From contig CM028914.1 of assembly GCA_016801845.1 (NCBI GenBank), forward strand, positions 2,650,001 to 2,714,000: a stretch of 64,000 nt of DNA. Reading direction: 5' to 3'. The position numbers and the translations under genes are program-made. The notes under the pieces were generated by a model. That model saw only the letters and a program-made list of their open reading frames with translations, did no database searches and was not told the DNA's origin. Source of the stretch: Polydactylus sextarius. Its lineage: Eukaryota > Chordata > Actinopteri > Polynemidae. Shown here piece by piece: positions 1 to 12,597 of the stretch (the stretch's first letter is position 1; each line of letters begins with the position of its first letter).

Positions 1-942
1 ACTTTTAAAAAAGTTGTCAGCTTTCGTCAAGTGGAGCTTTGTCTTGACAGCCGCCTGTACGCGGTAATTTACCTGCTTTCCTAAAGACGCCACAAATTGA
101 AAAATACTGAGAGTGGTGTTGAATCACATTTGAGATAATGGACCAAGTCTTCACTTCTTTGATGCCGGTTATGCTGCTTGAATCACTAATTGATTAATCA
201 ATTGTCTCTGGATGTATCCTTCTTATAGTAAGTGTGATTATAATGGAAATTAATTTTGGCTTCATGTCGTAATCAGGAGCCACTGCAGTTATGTGATGAT
301 ATATAATAGAAAATATAGTGTCTCCTGCTGCTGATAGTGGCTGTCACTGTGAATTATTATTATTATTACTGAGAATTAATGACACTGACTCATGTGGCCT
401 GAGCTTTTTTCGATTAAAATACACTGTTTATGTAGCTTAATACTTTAATTCTCAGGTTCCTGTTTTGACTTTCAGAGGAAACAACACATTCCCCTCGGGC
501 CAATTATATTAAATCCAATCAGGTTTGGTCGTCCTGTTGTATGTTGCTGTGTGTCTAATATTGTAATTGATGTAAGTGAATTTGTTGCTGCTTTAATTGG
601 GGAAAAATATCTTTATTTTATTTTATTTTATTTATTATTTCAGGACAGTGCACACTGATGAACACATACAAAGTGGTAGAGGCAGGTTTGATGTTTAAGT
701 GTAATTGACATAACAAGCGTACAGTAGACGTACATATGCACCCTTAATATGGCCAGAGAGGGACATTTCCTCATAGACGGGGTATTGTATTTCATAATGC
801 ATTACCTCTAATGGATAGTGCATTATGGCTGAAGGAGGTTTTCCTAAAATCAAGTCAATCAAAACATATTATGTAAATAAAACCAGAAAACCACACGTTT
901 GTTAATGATTTTAAATCGTCTGGTTTCTTACTTCCTCCTCAG
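1..942 (+). other. rpa1: Last intron of rpa1 (3' part)
   Basis: This stretch precedes the rpa1 terminal exon and ends in a pyrimidine-rich tract (about 925-940) followed by AG at 941-942, a normal splice acceptor. I looked for the preceding exon, which should encode the end of the RPA70 domain C beta-barrel, and found no matching reading frame. The rest of the gene therefore lies to the left of the window. An AT-rich stretch and an old interspersed repeat (about 615-790) fill most of the interval. Confidence 0.6.
615..790 (+). repeat. Old interspersed repeat with 'aggacagtgcac' start
   Basis: An AT-rich lead (tttattttatttatta) is followed by tttcaggacagtgcac and, further on, ggccagagagg. From memory this combination resembles a widespread teleost interspersed repeat whose copies start 'atttatttcagggacaatgcacatta' and carry a 'gccagagaggc' segment. 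The family name is not certain and the copy is clearly diverged. It sits inside the rpa1 last intron. Confidence 0.4.
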
Positions 943-1044
943 GACGAGTGTCGAGTGAAGGTGACGGTAATGGAGGTTCAACCGCTCGACCACAGGGAGT
1001 ACGGCAGGAGGCTCCTCGCTAACATCCACAGATTGGCCAGCTGA
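943..1044 (+). CDS. rpa1: rpa1 terminal coding exon (RPA70 C-terminus)
   Basis: Replication protein A 70-kDa subunit binds single-stranded DNA in replication, repair and recombination in the nucleus, as a trimer with RPA32 and RPA14. The exon opens after a good acceptor (AG at 941-942) and encodes 33 residues, then TGA at 1042-1044. The core VTVMEVQPLDHREYGRRL matches the end of vertebrate RPA1, where the equivalent is TVMDVKPVDYREYGRRL. In the family this segment forms the C-terminal helix of domain C, part of the three-helix bundle that holds the trimer together. The final residues (NIHRLAS) differ from the mammalian end. The reading frame is open from the first base, so the upstream intron appears to be phase 0. 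All other exons lie left of the window. The call rests on remembered family sequence plus synteny with rtn4rl1. Confidence 0.88.
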   Translation, partial: DECRVKVTVMEVQPLDHREYGRRLLANIHRLAS

Positions 1045-2840
1045 ACTCTGTCCCAGTCGCACAAACAGCTGCCTGTTAATTAAGACACGTCTTCGGCTGG
1101 TGTCCGGCGTTTCCCTCACGGCGAGATAACAACATATCTGACACAGGCGGCAGAGCAGCGGCGGCAGATTCATCCGATTAAGCGGCTGAAGAAAGAAAAA
1201 GAAAAGAAACAACTGATATTTAACTGTTCAATAGTGAATCATTAGAAACATGTTGGAAATTATGTTTTATTACATTTTATAGAAAAGGTCAGGAGTGTGT
1301 TTTAGACCTGTTAACATTTGTGTGAAGATGTAGATGTGACAGATTTTTATTGTTCAGGTTTTAAAAAAGAAAGATGTGTGAGATGCATGTTGCTTGGTTT
1401 TAGTTAGTTTTTTTTTTTTTTTTTTTTAGAGAAAGTGGTTGGTTTGTTGTTGTTGTCTACAAAAAATAATGAAGAAGGGAAAAATGGTGGCGTTGCTACT
1501 ATTATTATTATTATTATTACTACTATAAAACAGTTTTTGCGTCACAGTGTCAGGAAACATTTTACAGCTGGAAACATATGTGTCTGTGTTATATTTATCT
1601 GTTAAGTCTTAAATTTACTGTCACTTTCCTTTTGATTCGACTCATTTGATCCGGTTTTACTTCAAATTAAAAGTCGCCATGTGAAGCAGCTTCTTTTTCA
1701 CTCTGAGTTTGTTTTTCAGACGTTGGAAACAAGGACACGGTGGCTCCAGTCGCGGCTCAAGGGCGTGACACTGATTTATGTTGGCGTCTCTCCGCCCGCT
1801 CCCTTCACTCCGAGCTCCATCAGCACCATCTCCTGCTCGCCGTCGCCTGCTGTCCGCCATGCTGCGTGCACAGGTCGGGGAGATTAACACACACACACAG
1901 ACTGATCTTTTCATCCCCGTGTCACCTTTCCCTCAGGTTTTGTTTTCATTACCTGTCGTCTTTGTTTTCGTCTTTTTAGTGTCAAGTGTTCGGAGGCTGT
2001 TGTTTGTAGTTAAACCTCCAACATTTCAAATTTACAAATCAGTTTTGCTTCTCACCGTCGTAACCTTGACGGGTCAAAAAAAAAAAAAAAAAAATCAAAG
2101 CGGGACATTTATAATTTTGTGCTATAAGCAGGTGAAGTGAGTGTAAAGTCTGTTCAGTAAATCTACAACAAAGTCCATGAGATCAGAAAGTCATTTCCAA
2201 CTTAAAGCCTCGCTGGTGATTGAGACTTAAGATGGAGACGCGTCGGTCTCTGCAAGTCCCGAGGCATTATGGGACAGGAGAGGGCATAGTGAAGAGATTA
2301 AGAGGAATACATTTTTTTGTATTATCCTTTGAGAACTTTATCAGAGTGTGACGTGCTGAGCAGGAGTAGACTGAATTGGCGGTGAGGTTGTCGTATCTTC
2401 TCTGTGGGAACGTGAGACCTTCAGTCCGGTGGATGTGAGTTCGTCTCTATCGGAGGGAAAAAGAGCGAAGCAACAAGGGCAACGGATGGAAATGAGCTGC
2501 TGTTATCACACAGTTCGTAGTCCTGATCACAGTCTATCTGTCCGCAGTCTTATCGTAAAACACACTGGAGCTCAGTCAAGCTTTCATCTACTTCTGTCAG
2601 AGAGTGTGTGTGTGTGAGTGTGAGTGTGTGTGTTTGAGTGTGTGTGTGTGTCTGTACAGTGGAAACACCAGGATCTAAAAACCACAGATCTCACACACAC
2701 TTCTGTACAATTTATTCACCGTGTAACTGTTCTGGTTTGTTTCCTGTAAATTAGTCAAATATTTCATTTTATTTGAACATTTTAATACTTTCTTGTTGGT
2801 TTTGTTCATAAAATAAAACCTTAAAGAGAAATTTGAACTG
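1045..2840 (+). other. rpa1: Probable rpa1 3' UTR
   Basis: Sequence directly after the rpa1 stop codon. No further coding frame of the gene is expected. The first clear AATAAA on this strand is at 2812-2817, which would give a 3' UTR of about 1.8 kb. The interval contains T- and A-runs (1410-1428, 2077-2094), short GT repeats (2604-2655) and a compact CpG-rich patch (1720-1890). The exact end is inferred, as no transcript evidence is available. Confidence 0.35.
2812..2817 (+). terminator. rpa1: Candidate rpa1 polyadenylation signal
   Basis: This is the first canonical AATAAA downstream of the rpa1 stop on the + strand. It lies in an AT-rich context typical of a vertebrate 3' end. Another AATAAA occurs near 3586 and would extend the transcript. 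Neither can be confirmed from sequence alone. Confidence 0.3.
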
Positions 2841-5800
2841 ATATTTCACTGTTATAAGTCTTTGAATGTCAGTCAAAAAAAAAAAAAAAAAAAATTAAAC
2901 GAATCGACTCTTCTGGACGTTGACGAATGTGTCAGAAACCAACAGAGGTGTGTGACAGCCTGATTAAACACTCGTTTTCTAGCGTTTCGTTACCACTACT
3001 GAGTTAAACAGACACAGTGTTATGTTGGTGAGGCTCCTGACTGTTGTTGCTCAGGGTTTAGAAAGAGATTCAACCTCTTTAGTGACACAACAACAGTTTA
3101 CTTTGTTTACATTAGAAATCTGCCCTGATCACTTAGTTTATTAGCTGTGATGTCTCCATTTTTTAACAACTGACATTAATTTAAAGACCTCTAACAGTAG
3201 GATGTAGCTTCACCTTGATGGACTTCCTCTTTTAGACCAGTTACATATAAACAGAGTTGCCTCAAGTCCAATGTTTCTTCTCTCACCTGGTGAGAACGGG
3301 AAGTTGCGTCAGGAGTTTTTTGTAGTAGCGTAGTGTGAGGAACGAGTATTACATGTTGAGTAAGAGGAGAAGTTTTTCCAGCAGGAACATTTCTAACATC
3401 GACCTAAATGAACCTGAATCCACCTCTGAAACGAGACGAAGCTCTAAGTTTTATTGTGTAAAAACGAGACTGAGGATGAAGAAGAGATGGAAGACCAACG
3501 TGATGAAGGTTTTTCTCTTTTGTTTTATCTGCTGCTGAAGTTTCAGTGTCTCTTCAGTAGGATTGTTTGGACTTCACAACGTCTTAATAAATATTTATCT
3601 ACGTAGCTTCACAATCGGGAGATTCATTATGTTCATCAGGATCTACATCACCTCATACTTTCATTAGTTTGGCACATTACACAGTCACCGCTTCATTTGA
3701 TCTCCAATAGGGGGAGGTTTCTTTCATCAGCTTTTCTGGGATTTAGGTTTGTTTTTTAGTGTTTTTAAAGTTTATGTGACTTGGTTTTGTCTCGGTTTCA
3801 GTTATTAAAAGTAAAAACGTTCCCGTCGTTCAGTCTGGAGTCGTCTGACTGAACCAACAGCGACAGCTCAGCTCTCATCTCTTCTTCCACAGAGTCGTGA
3901 CATTTACCCCGCAAACATCTCGAGGCCTCATGGGAAATGATGTTAAAGGCCACTAAAAATGTAAAAAAAAAAAAAAGTGAATAAACAACAAATATTGGTC
4001 GAGTTTTCAAAAGCACAACCTTCCTTATCTAAGTGTGTGTAGCGATCCGCTTGACATAGTGTTGAGGGAAAAAGTGGAATTCACCCTGATCATTAACGTG
4101 GTTGAAAATGTCAATGGGACTTTTTTTTTTAATAAATCGGATTGTGTCCGTGTTTTATTTCCCGCCCTCTACGGCCCCGTTTACACTTGACATTTAAATG
4201 CGGCGCTGATGCGTCTGAAGCTGTTTGTTATACGACAAAAATATGACAAGAACAAATCCTGCACAGCAGCAGCTGAGTTGGTATAAACTAATTACTGTCT
4301 TTAAACCTAACAAGGACATGATTAGTCATAGTTATATGAATTATTTACAACTTCACACGAAAGTGTAAAAAAATAAATAAGAATCAATGACTTAAGACAC
4401 TTTTAAAATCACACGAGGAAAGTGTTGATGTTCTCAGATCTTCCTGATGTTTTTGATGCATTTACGTCTTTTCAACATCTGGTTTCAGCATCAGGATTCA
4501 TCAAACTGTTCTTAAAACTTTTTGCATGAATTTACATGTGTTGAAATCATTTCCCTGGTGGATCATTAAAGACATCCATCCATCCATAAAATACTGAATA
4601 TACAGAATGTCTAAGTATAGATGTTGTTAATTTTACTTACAGTTAATGAAATATGTGATACAACTGTTCATGCATAAGATGATAATGACGTATTTACATG
4701 TTGGGATGAAAATAACAAAGACATTTCCATATTATCTAACTGCTTCATATGAAATCAGCTGGATAGAGTCGACTTCATGGAGGCTAGTGACCTAATTAAC
4801 CATCTACTGTTTCATTACATTGATATAGTGAACAAACACGTTTAAATTCATTATTCACACTTTTTAGTCTCTGGTAAAATGTGTTAACTTAAAAACTGCT
4901 GACTGAGTCTGAGTGAGTTGTTTTTTTTTTTTTGTTTTTTTTTACTGAAACAGCTGTCGGTGGCTGGAAACGATGCTATTACAGCCAGAAGAGTGAAGCA
5001 GAAACAGGTAAATAACGAGCCAGATGGAAAAACAATGAGCTCAACTTGGTATAAAAAGAGCCGTTAGATGGAAACTCATCAGGTGGTTCATCATCAAGTG
5101 AATCATTTCAGGGTTTGTGTTTCACTGTTATGGATTAAAAAAAATAAAATAAAATCCGTCTGAGAAGCAAAACAAACTGTGAGGTTCATCTACAAAGCTC
5201 CAAAATAAAACAAAAGTCTTTGAAAAAGTCCAAGTCGATAATTAGTTGAAAGTCACTTGAACTGTTTAAAGACTGTGGCAGGACAGTATGAGAATCGTCT
5301 CCTTTTAGACGACACCTCATCTCTTTGTGTTTTGTTTTGTTTTGGTTTTTATGTCTGAAAAGACTCAAACAAATATTTGAGTCTTGTGAAAAAACAACTG
5401 AATCATCCTGGGAGGTGGAGCCTCTGTCGTTGTTACAGATCAGTCTTAGATGGTTGACAGTCGCATGTTTCTGCAGCTTTCATGGTTTTATTGAGGTCAT
5501 TTCACTCTCACGTTACGTATGAGAGAGATGTGACTGAGAACATTAATGTATGAATGATCTGAGCTCAGGATGCAGCAGCAGCAGCAGCAGCTCAGACTGC
5601 AGCTTTCTTCTTGTTCCTTCATGATACATGTTCGTAGCAGGGAGCCACATTATTGACTCTAACTCTCTTAACTTTTCTTTCTTGCAGGAGGTCGTTTTCT
5701 CTTCGTGCCGTCTTCTTTTTACATAAATAACCTGATTCTCCCGTCAACTCCTCATCTGTTGTTTCCTCTCCCTCCCTGTATATCTTCATCTTTCATACAG

Positions 5801-8800
5801 CAAACACAGAATAATCATCATCATCATTTCTCTCTGAGCTCCTCATCGATTTTTCTCCTTGTTTCTCTCTCTCTCCTTCCCACCACCAGTGAAATAAACC
5901 TTCCCTCCTGCCCTCTCTCTCTTTGTCTCTCTTCCCATTATAAACAAATCCGGCCTCAGGGCATTTATGTACATTTTTTTTCTGCTCCACTTGGAGAGCC
6001 AGAGGCCATACCGAAACCAAGGCCAGCATGCACCTCGCGGCCCTGTACTTATGCATGATAACACTTCAGAGATGAAAAATAAAGTGAACCAGGTTATAAA
6101 CAGTCAACAACGTGATTTTCTGATGGGTTGCTGCTTAAAATCGTGATATTATTTGACACAGTAATGACACTCGCTATAGCTTTTAGCTACACATTACTGA
6201 TATTTCCCAGTGGGTTATGGTAAAACTAGCAGATTGAATCGACATTGGCGTGTTTATATAGCGCTCACGTCTAATAAGTGGATGATTAAATCAAAGAAAC
6301 CTCAGAGGATCGCTGCAAGTGGCATCAGAGGGAGATGAAGCATTACATTAAATTTAACAGTGACACATCATTCAGCAGAAATTAAAGCTCAGAGTGACGC
6401 TGTTAGATACATGAAGCATTATTACACTTTTATAAGAGGTTGAATATTTATCATGTGCGTTTAGCACCAAAGATACTGAATTGTACATGAACCAGGATGA
6501 AAAATAGGTCGATAGGATCATGTCTTTAAAGGTATGCAGGTAAATGACCACACACGGTCTGATTTAATCTCAGGTAACTCAATAAAAACATACACTCAGA
6601 CAGTCTGGATACTCAACTACTCATCTCATCACTTAACGCTGCTAAAGGCCCCAAAAGAAAAAGAAAAACACAAACTGGACGATGTAATTGAATCAATAAA
6701 ATCTACACAACAACCCAAACAGCTTCTCTTGTTGCTTGTTTCAACAACAAAAGAAATAAAAATCACATTATAATAAACAGAAAGGAAACATTTCAAACAT
6801 TTAACACAGTGAACTTACAAACTAAAACCCTAATCATCTTATCAATGTTTTCCTCACATGTTCGCACTTCAATTAAATAACCTATTTTATAGTTTAGTTA
6901 TTTGTTTGTGCTGTTTATTCATTTCTCTTGAGTTTCCTTCAGTAATTCTTTGGTAAATGATTGCTCTGCCTCTTGGCAAATAAAAGGAAATCAAGGTTTT
7001 GAATATGGCCAAATTGTTCTTGTTGCACTGATTTATTTCTGTCATGAAACAGCTCAGAGGTTAAACAATGACTGAAGGGTCTAATTGTTTGACTTCGTTG
7101 CCACTGAACCTGGTTTCTTGTCGAGAGCCGAGGCTGAGAGAGGCTAGTTGACTGATGTTTAACCACAGGAGACGTTTGTTGAGTTATATGATGAATTTCG
7201 ATAATGGACTTGTAAACACATGTGAACAGCTGTTAATGCTAATGTTAGCCATGAAAAAAAGCCAAAACTTAACATCTTCTTTTAAGTCGTGTGTGGTGAT
7301 CGTTGTCTGATCCGTTGGTGCTGAAAAGTGACGTCAATCCAAAACTTTTCATTTATATTTGAGAACTAAACTAAAAACTGTCGGTGGTGTCGTGGACCAA
7401 GATGAGCAGATGTTTCCACACGTTCAGTCGACTTTCAGTTCTTCATTTGACGCCTGCAGCTGCAGTTTTCAGTTTATTGCTGTTCAGACATTTACACACA
7501 CCTGCATGAAATTATTGGCAATTAAAGCTGACCAGAGATCAGCAGCCTGGCTCAACAGTTGACATTTTTATACATCTTCACCCCCACAACCATACTAACT
7601 TTGTGTTGCCCCCCGGCTGTTAGTAAAATCCGCTCTGGGGCTTCCGGTTGGGATCCACTGGCTTAATGTAGTGAGGAGGTTGAGGTTAATGTACTGAGGA
7701 AACTAAAAAGAATATTTACATATGTCACTATTATGCTTCAGCATTCCTTATTTCAGAACAGCAGAATGAGAAAATGTGCGAATGGCAGGCATTACTCAAA
7801 ACATTGTATTATATTTTCATCTATTGTGCCTCTTGTCAGCGGACAAATTGGTGTCTCTGGGCTCTGTTCGAAAGAATCAGCGATGCGCTCACACTGTGGC
7901 AAAAAATACTTTGGGATATTTCATAGCTGGAGGCACGACGCAAAAATTGAAACGCAGACGGAAACAGGGTGTGACTATGAGAAATATATTATAAGATGTG
8001 GTAGGAGCTCGCTCCAGTCATCAATCAAATTAGTCTTTTTTTCCTCTTTCTTTTCTAAAGGTTTACTCTTTGCTTCACGCAACTCAAGTCTGAGCTGCAC
8101 AGATCAGGTGGGAGTGGATTTACTACAAAACCTTCTCTCAAGAGGAAATTGATGTCCTTGAGTAGGAGGCGCAGAACTTTTCAGAGCGAATATGTGACAC
8201 CTTGAATTGAATTAGCTCAGATAGTACGTTAATACATTATTCTAGGGCATCTGTTATCCAGCAGTAGAAACCTGTGGATGTGGATGCAAACCTCTGTCTC
8301 TGGTGTGATAACAGATGTGCACTTTGTACTCCCACCATCCACTGACACAACCTTCTGGTAACTTCACTGCTCATTAATAAATGTAGCACTTGATCATTCA
8401 AGTATGATGTTCCAGTTTACTGTAAATGAGCCATAGTATAATGGTTTTGAAATATTTTCTTTTTTGTTTTTATTGCTTTATTTCTTTTCTGTCGCTGAAA
8501 AATTGAAAAAGTGCAAATATATGCAAATGAAAATATGGTTTGTTTCAAAAGTTGAACTGTTGGATGCGAGATGAGAAATCAGCTCTGAGGGTTGAGTTCA
8601 GCATGAGCCCGAGGCGAAAAGGTTTCCACATCAGACTTGTCATATTGTTGTTATGCCACAAAATCCTGTTCGTGCATCCACATCTTAAACTGAGATTTGA
8701 GGTGAACACGTCTTCATGAGATAAATGTCAAAGCAGGCGTCTGGTGTCAAACATCTACGTGAAGTAACAACATATATCCGAGTGAAGGAGGACAAAATAT

Positions 8801-9600
8801 ATCTGATCAAGAATTTGAAACGTTTGCTGTTTGATTTATAGACTGAACACTTCCAAGTCTGTTTCACTTCAGCTTCTTCTTTGTGACGACTGGTTCTAAA
8901 TGTTCTTTCTTTGACTTCGACCTGGAGCAGATCTGCAAGTCGCTGCAGCGAGGTGAGAATTAAAACCAGCAGAAGTCAGTCAGGTGAAAATCAGCGTCTC
9001 ACAGGTTTTTTTCTCTCAAAGTTTCAAGTCTGACTGAAATGCTGATTATTGTATCTCCAACTCTGTCCAATAGTTTCATAGTGTACTAAAATAGCTGTAA
9101 ATCAGTGACAAGAAGACTTCCTGTCAAGTTGGAAGAAAAATCACAGGAAAAACTAATAAATTATTAGTTTTTAACGTCAACCTGAAGAAACTGTAAACAA
9201 ACTGCAGACATTTCTACCTCTGATTGTAGATAAACAATATTTTACCATCAGTTCTCAACAAAATGAAATAAAATATGTGACGTCCAGTGACGGCTGGTCA
9301 ACACTGTTGAGTCCATCTCATTACCTAGATCCTATAAGATGACGTCATATTAAACATAAATTAATTAAGCACAAATATTTATTAACCTTTAATAATGTAA
9401 CAGTGTTTATTTAGACTTTATTTGAATATGGACACATGAGCAGATCATGTGACCTGAGGCTGTGTTTTAATTGGCCGTTTCATGTCCCACCCCAATCAGA
9501 ATAGTTTGTTAGCAGTTTAAAACTACTGATGCTCCTAAAACCAGACTGTTTTAATGTAAGAACATCTCAAAACTAAATCTATTATCCTCAGTCCTGGACT
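2841..9600. other. Intergenic, no gene seen
   Basis: AT-rich sequence between the rpa1 3' end and the first LINE scrap. Open frames are short and none resembles a known protein or is flanked by convincing splice sites in register. The longest is a 139-codon + frame at 7733-8152, which I do not recognise. Low-complexity items include A-runs (2875-2894), T-runs (4920-4943), a (CAG)n run near 5573-5591 and a pyrimidine-rich block (5690-5930). A short stretch near 7645-7662 resembles one end of a hAT-type element, but no partner end was found. Confidence 0.5.
5573..5592 (+). repeat. (CAG)n trinucleotide run
   Basis: About six GCA/CAG units in intergenic sequence. It is short and has no coding context. 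Confidence 0.8.
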
Positions 9601-9619
9601 CTGTTTGACATGAAGCCAA

Positions 9620-9800
9620 TAATCTGAATCTGATGATTGTTGGTGTTTAGAAAAACAAGGAAAACAAACATTAATGGGGAGGTGGTTGAGCAGCGTTTTA
9701 GTTTCAAATATGTTGGCGTTCATATATCAAATGATCTGACTGGGTTTAAACGCAGCAGCCGTGATAAAGACCCGACGTCTTCTTCTCGTCAACCTGCAGA
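9620..9800 (+). mobile_element. Non-LTR retrotransposon fragment (RT domain end)
   Basis: The + frame contains INGEVVEQRFSFKYVGVHIS followed by NDLTG. This matches the conserved stretch of fish CR1/L2/Rex-type LINE reverse transcriptases, in which an 'ING..VE.V..FKYLGV.IS.DLTW' block lies just C-terminal to the catalytic core. Further downstream the frame loses similarity, and the catalytic FADD region is not visible upstream. The fragment is therefore a short, dead remnant. The clade within the CR1/L2 superfamily cannot be decided by eye. Confidence 0.75.
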
Positions 9801-12119
9801 TGCACAAAACTATCTCATGCTCTCATGTTAAAGCTGCACTTTTTCAGATGTTTAAGTGACTGTGACATGTTTGTAGTCAGTGTGATGGTTAAATGACTCC
9901 AGGGTGAATGAAGCTACCGTCTCTTGGCGAGATCATGATCAGGGTCTACGATCCGGTGATGTTGGATTCATGAAGGGCGAAGTTCAGCAACACAATGTTG
10001 TGCAACTATTTTCAATGATTTTTTAAGGTTTTCTCTCATTTGGTCAGTGTTTTCAAGGAGTTACCCAATATACCCTGGCCATTTAAAAAGCCTTCATCTG
10101 TAGTCGTAAGGCTGGCGTCATGTAACAGGACGTTCAGCTCCTCTGTTTCTGCTGAATTAAACATTTTGATACGTACTGTGCATCTTGAACTCAGTCTCAG
10201 GAGAAAAAGACCAGACTCTCAGAGTGAAACTTTCAATATTCACAGATACATTAGCTATATTTTGGATGCGGCGGCACTGTGTCGCACCTCGGAGACGTCC
10301 AATCAACTCATCGACTCAGACGAACAAACAACCCTCAGGGTTTAATGAAAATAAGTGACAGATGCACAGTCAATCAATCAGTAATTAGAGAAACATAACA
10401 AATGAAAGACACTAAATGAACTGATGAGAGAGAAAATGAAGTGACTTCTATTCTGAGCCCTGAGGAGATTTTAGACACAGTTTTCTACTTTTATCAGAAC
10501 GCCAGTGAAGGAATCTGTTTCTGATTGATGCTGATCTCTTCAGTCGAGTCCAGAGACTTTATTTAGATTTATTCAGCGGAGCATTAAACATGGTTTAATG
10601 GTTGATTCTAGTGTATGATTTTATAAGACTACTTCTCAGGCGTAGCACAATCAAACAGCCTGCTGAGCTTAAATATACACTTGTTGTATGGTAGATGGGC
10701 CATGGAGCGAAAACACAAAAACCTGTAACACATGGCAGTAAAATTATACGTATACATGTGTGATGACGGCTCCTGCCACCGCGTCTCATCCACCTCTTCA
10801 CACTTTAGGTACAGTAAGTTCACAGAAATTCAACTAAATTTCAGTCGGTGGAGAAAAACAACACGAGTTCGGCTCAACTAAATGTCATTTTATAGCCATA
10901 AAGTACAGGCTGTCTTCACTCTGATGGATGTTTTCTTCTGTTATTGTTGAACACATATTTAGAAAATGACAAGTTTACAAAGACGCTGCGTCCCTCTGTA
11001 AACAAACTGTGCATGTATGTGAACTAATACACTGCTGTTGTGTTTTTAATTGCAAATAAAGACAATAAATCTAATTTTTTAAAGGTCAATTCACTGATGA
11101 TTTATAATAACAAGGTTTAGATTATAGATTTTCTGATGAAAATCCTTCCACCTCCACTGTAACAAGGTGGAGACAAAAACCTCAAACCCTGATTTGTGAT
11201 TCCTCACCACCCTCTGTGTTTCCACCTCCGCACATCTGTCGCTGTTTCCCTCATCAGCTCCTGTGACCTGCTGGCAGCTTCACCGGCTGCAACTCATTTC
11301 AGCATTAGGCTCTCATGTATATAAAAAGTATAGCTGACATGTTGCTTTCTGGCTTTTGATTTTACCGGCTAAAAAAAACACACACAGTCCTACATTTTTG
11401 TTAAAACCACACTGTGAGCAAGATGTTGATCACAATATATCATTTATTTTTAGTTTGTTTATTAAGAGGCTTGGTGTTTTTCCGTCAGTTTTCATCATGT
11501 ACCTGTAACGTCTTGAGGATGAGCTGCTAGAAAAATGTCTTAAGCCTCTATCTTCATAACCTTTAATCTGATCTCAGACAGATCCGACAGCGAAAACTCC
11601 CTCGTGTTTGTTTTGCTTATCTGCAGGATTAGATGTACCTACTGGGATGGCTTTACTTATTCTACTTATCCATCACCATGTAGGAAAAGGTGACACAGAT
11701 GGGAAAGATTTGTCTAATTCTACGCTCATGAAGTAGATTGTTTGTGTCTTCATATTGTTTTTCATGTTAAGGCTTCACTTCAGATGATCAGAAAGATGAT
11801 CATACTGACCCTTCCTGTTCTCTTACTAACTAACTAAAACACCTCAACTCATGCTCCAATGCTTTGCAACAGATTTCTGTCTTTTTAACACGTTATATGA
11901 AACAACATCCATCTTGGTCATGAGGTGGTTTTCTTGGGGTATGAGACCAGAACATGTTGGAGAGATTATATATCTCATCTAGTTTACAAACAGCATGGTC
12001 AACCATGTTGACCTGCTGCCACTGTGACCTGACCCTGTGTAAGCTGTTAAAAAGGATGGAAAATGTTCAAACAGCCTGTAACCTGGTTGATACAATTCCT
12101 CAAACGTTTGTAGTCTTAA
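9801..12119. other. Intergenic, only an old repeat
   Basis: Contains a diverged copy of a dispersed repeat (9975-10110) and otherwise AT-rich sequence without recognisable coding content. The 101-codon + frame at 10040-10345 largely follows that repeat and has no known motif. Confidence 0.45.
9975..10110 (+). repeat. Diverged dispersed repeat, copy 1
   Basis: Shares an ordered series of blocks with 45575-45705. The blocks are a 'ttgttgtgca' segment, 'gttttctc', 'tttggt', 'caaggagttacc' and then 'catttaaaaag'. The order and spacing are the same in both places, so they appear to be old copies of one element. The family is not recognised with certainty. Confidence 0.45.
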
Positions 12120-12597
12120 AATGAGCGTCCAGAATAATTTGAACACAGGGTCTATTTCACCACGAATACAAGACTTATCCAACGTTTTGTTTTCACAACA
12201 ACTTGCGGCTAAGGGTGTTCCAGATGTGCAGGCTCGTCATTTTCCTGGACTTAGCCAACAACACGTTGGGTAAGTCTTGTAAAACAGTGTTTTTAATAAA
12301 CTCTGGGTTCACTTACTAAGTTATCAGTACTTCAGTTTATGTGTAGGGACCCTATTCATGCTACTGCTGAAGTGAAGTGATATTTTGAGCTTTATTAGTG
12401 GTTAAAAAATGACAATTTAGATACGTTTGGCTGACTGCCCCATTTACTTTCATTGTTAACTATTTGGTTGTAAAAAACAAAAGACGGTCAAACTGGATAT
12501 TACTTCAACCAACGTAACATATCTGTTGAGGGGAGTTTGACTCATATTCATGGTGAAATAGACTCTGGTTCCTGTTACTCTGAACTGTCACTTTAAA
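12120..12597. mobile_element. Foldback (MITE-like) element, copy 1
   Basis: The segment 12263-12597 is nearly identical to 30070-30403 (see copy 2), differing at only about ten positions in some 335. The left flank of this copy is inverted relative to its right end. For example gtctatttcaccacgaatac at 12150-12169 pairs with the block near 12546-12563, and ttttgttttcacaaca near 12184-12199 pairs with the A-rich block around 12472-12484. This is the structure of a non-autonomous foldback element. No transposase frame is present. Exact ends and target-site duplications were not established. Confidence 0.7.

Noticed and set aside
7640..7665. 'ggttgggatccactgg' as a hAT element end
   Set aside because: Resembles a hAT terminal sequence, but no matching second end or target duplication was found nearby.
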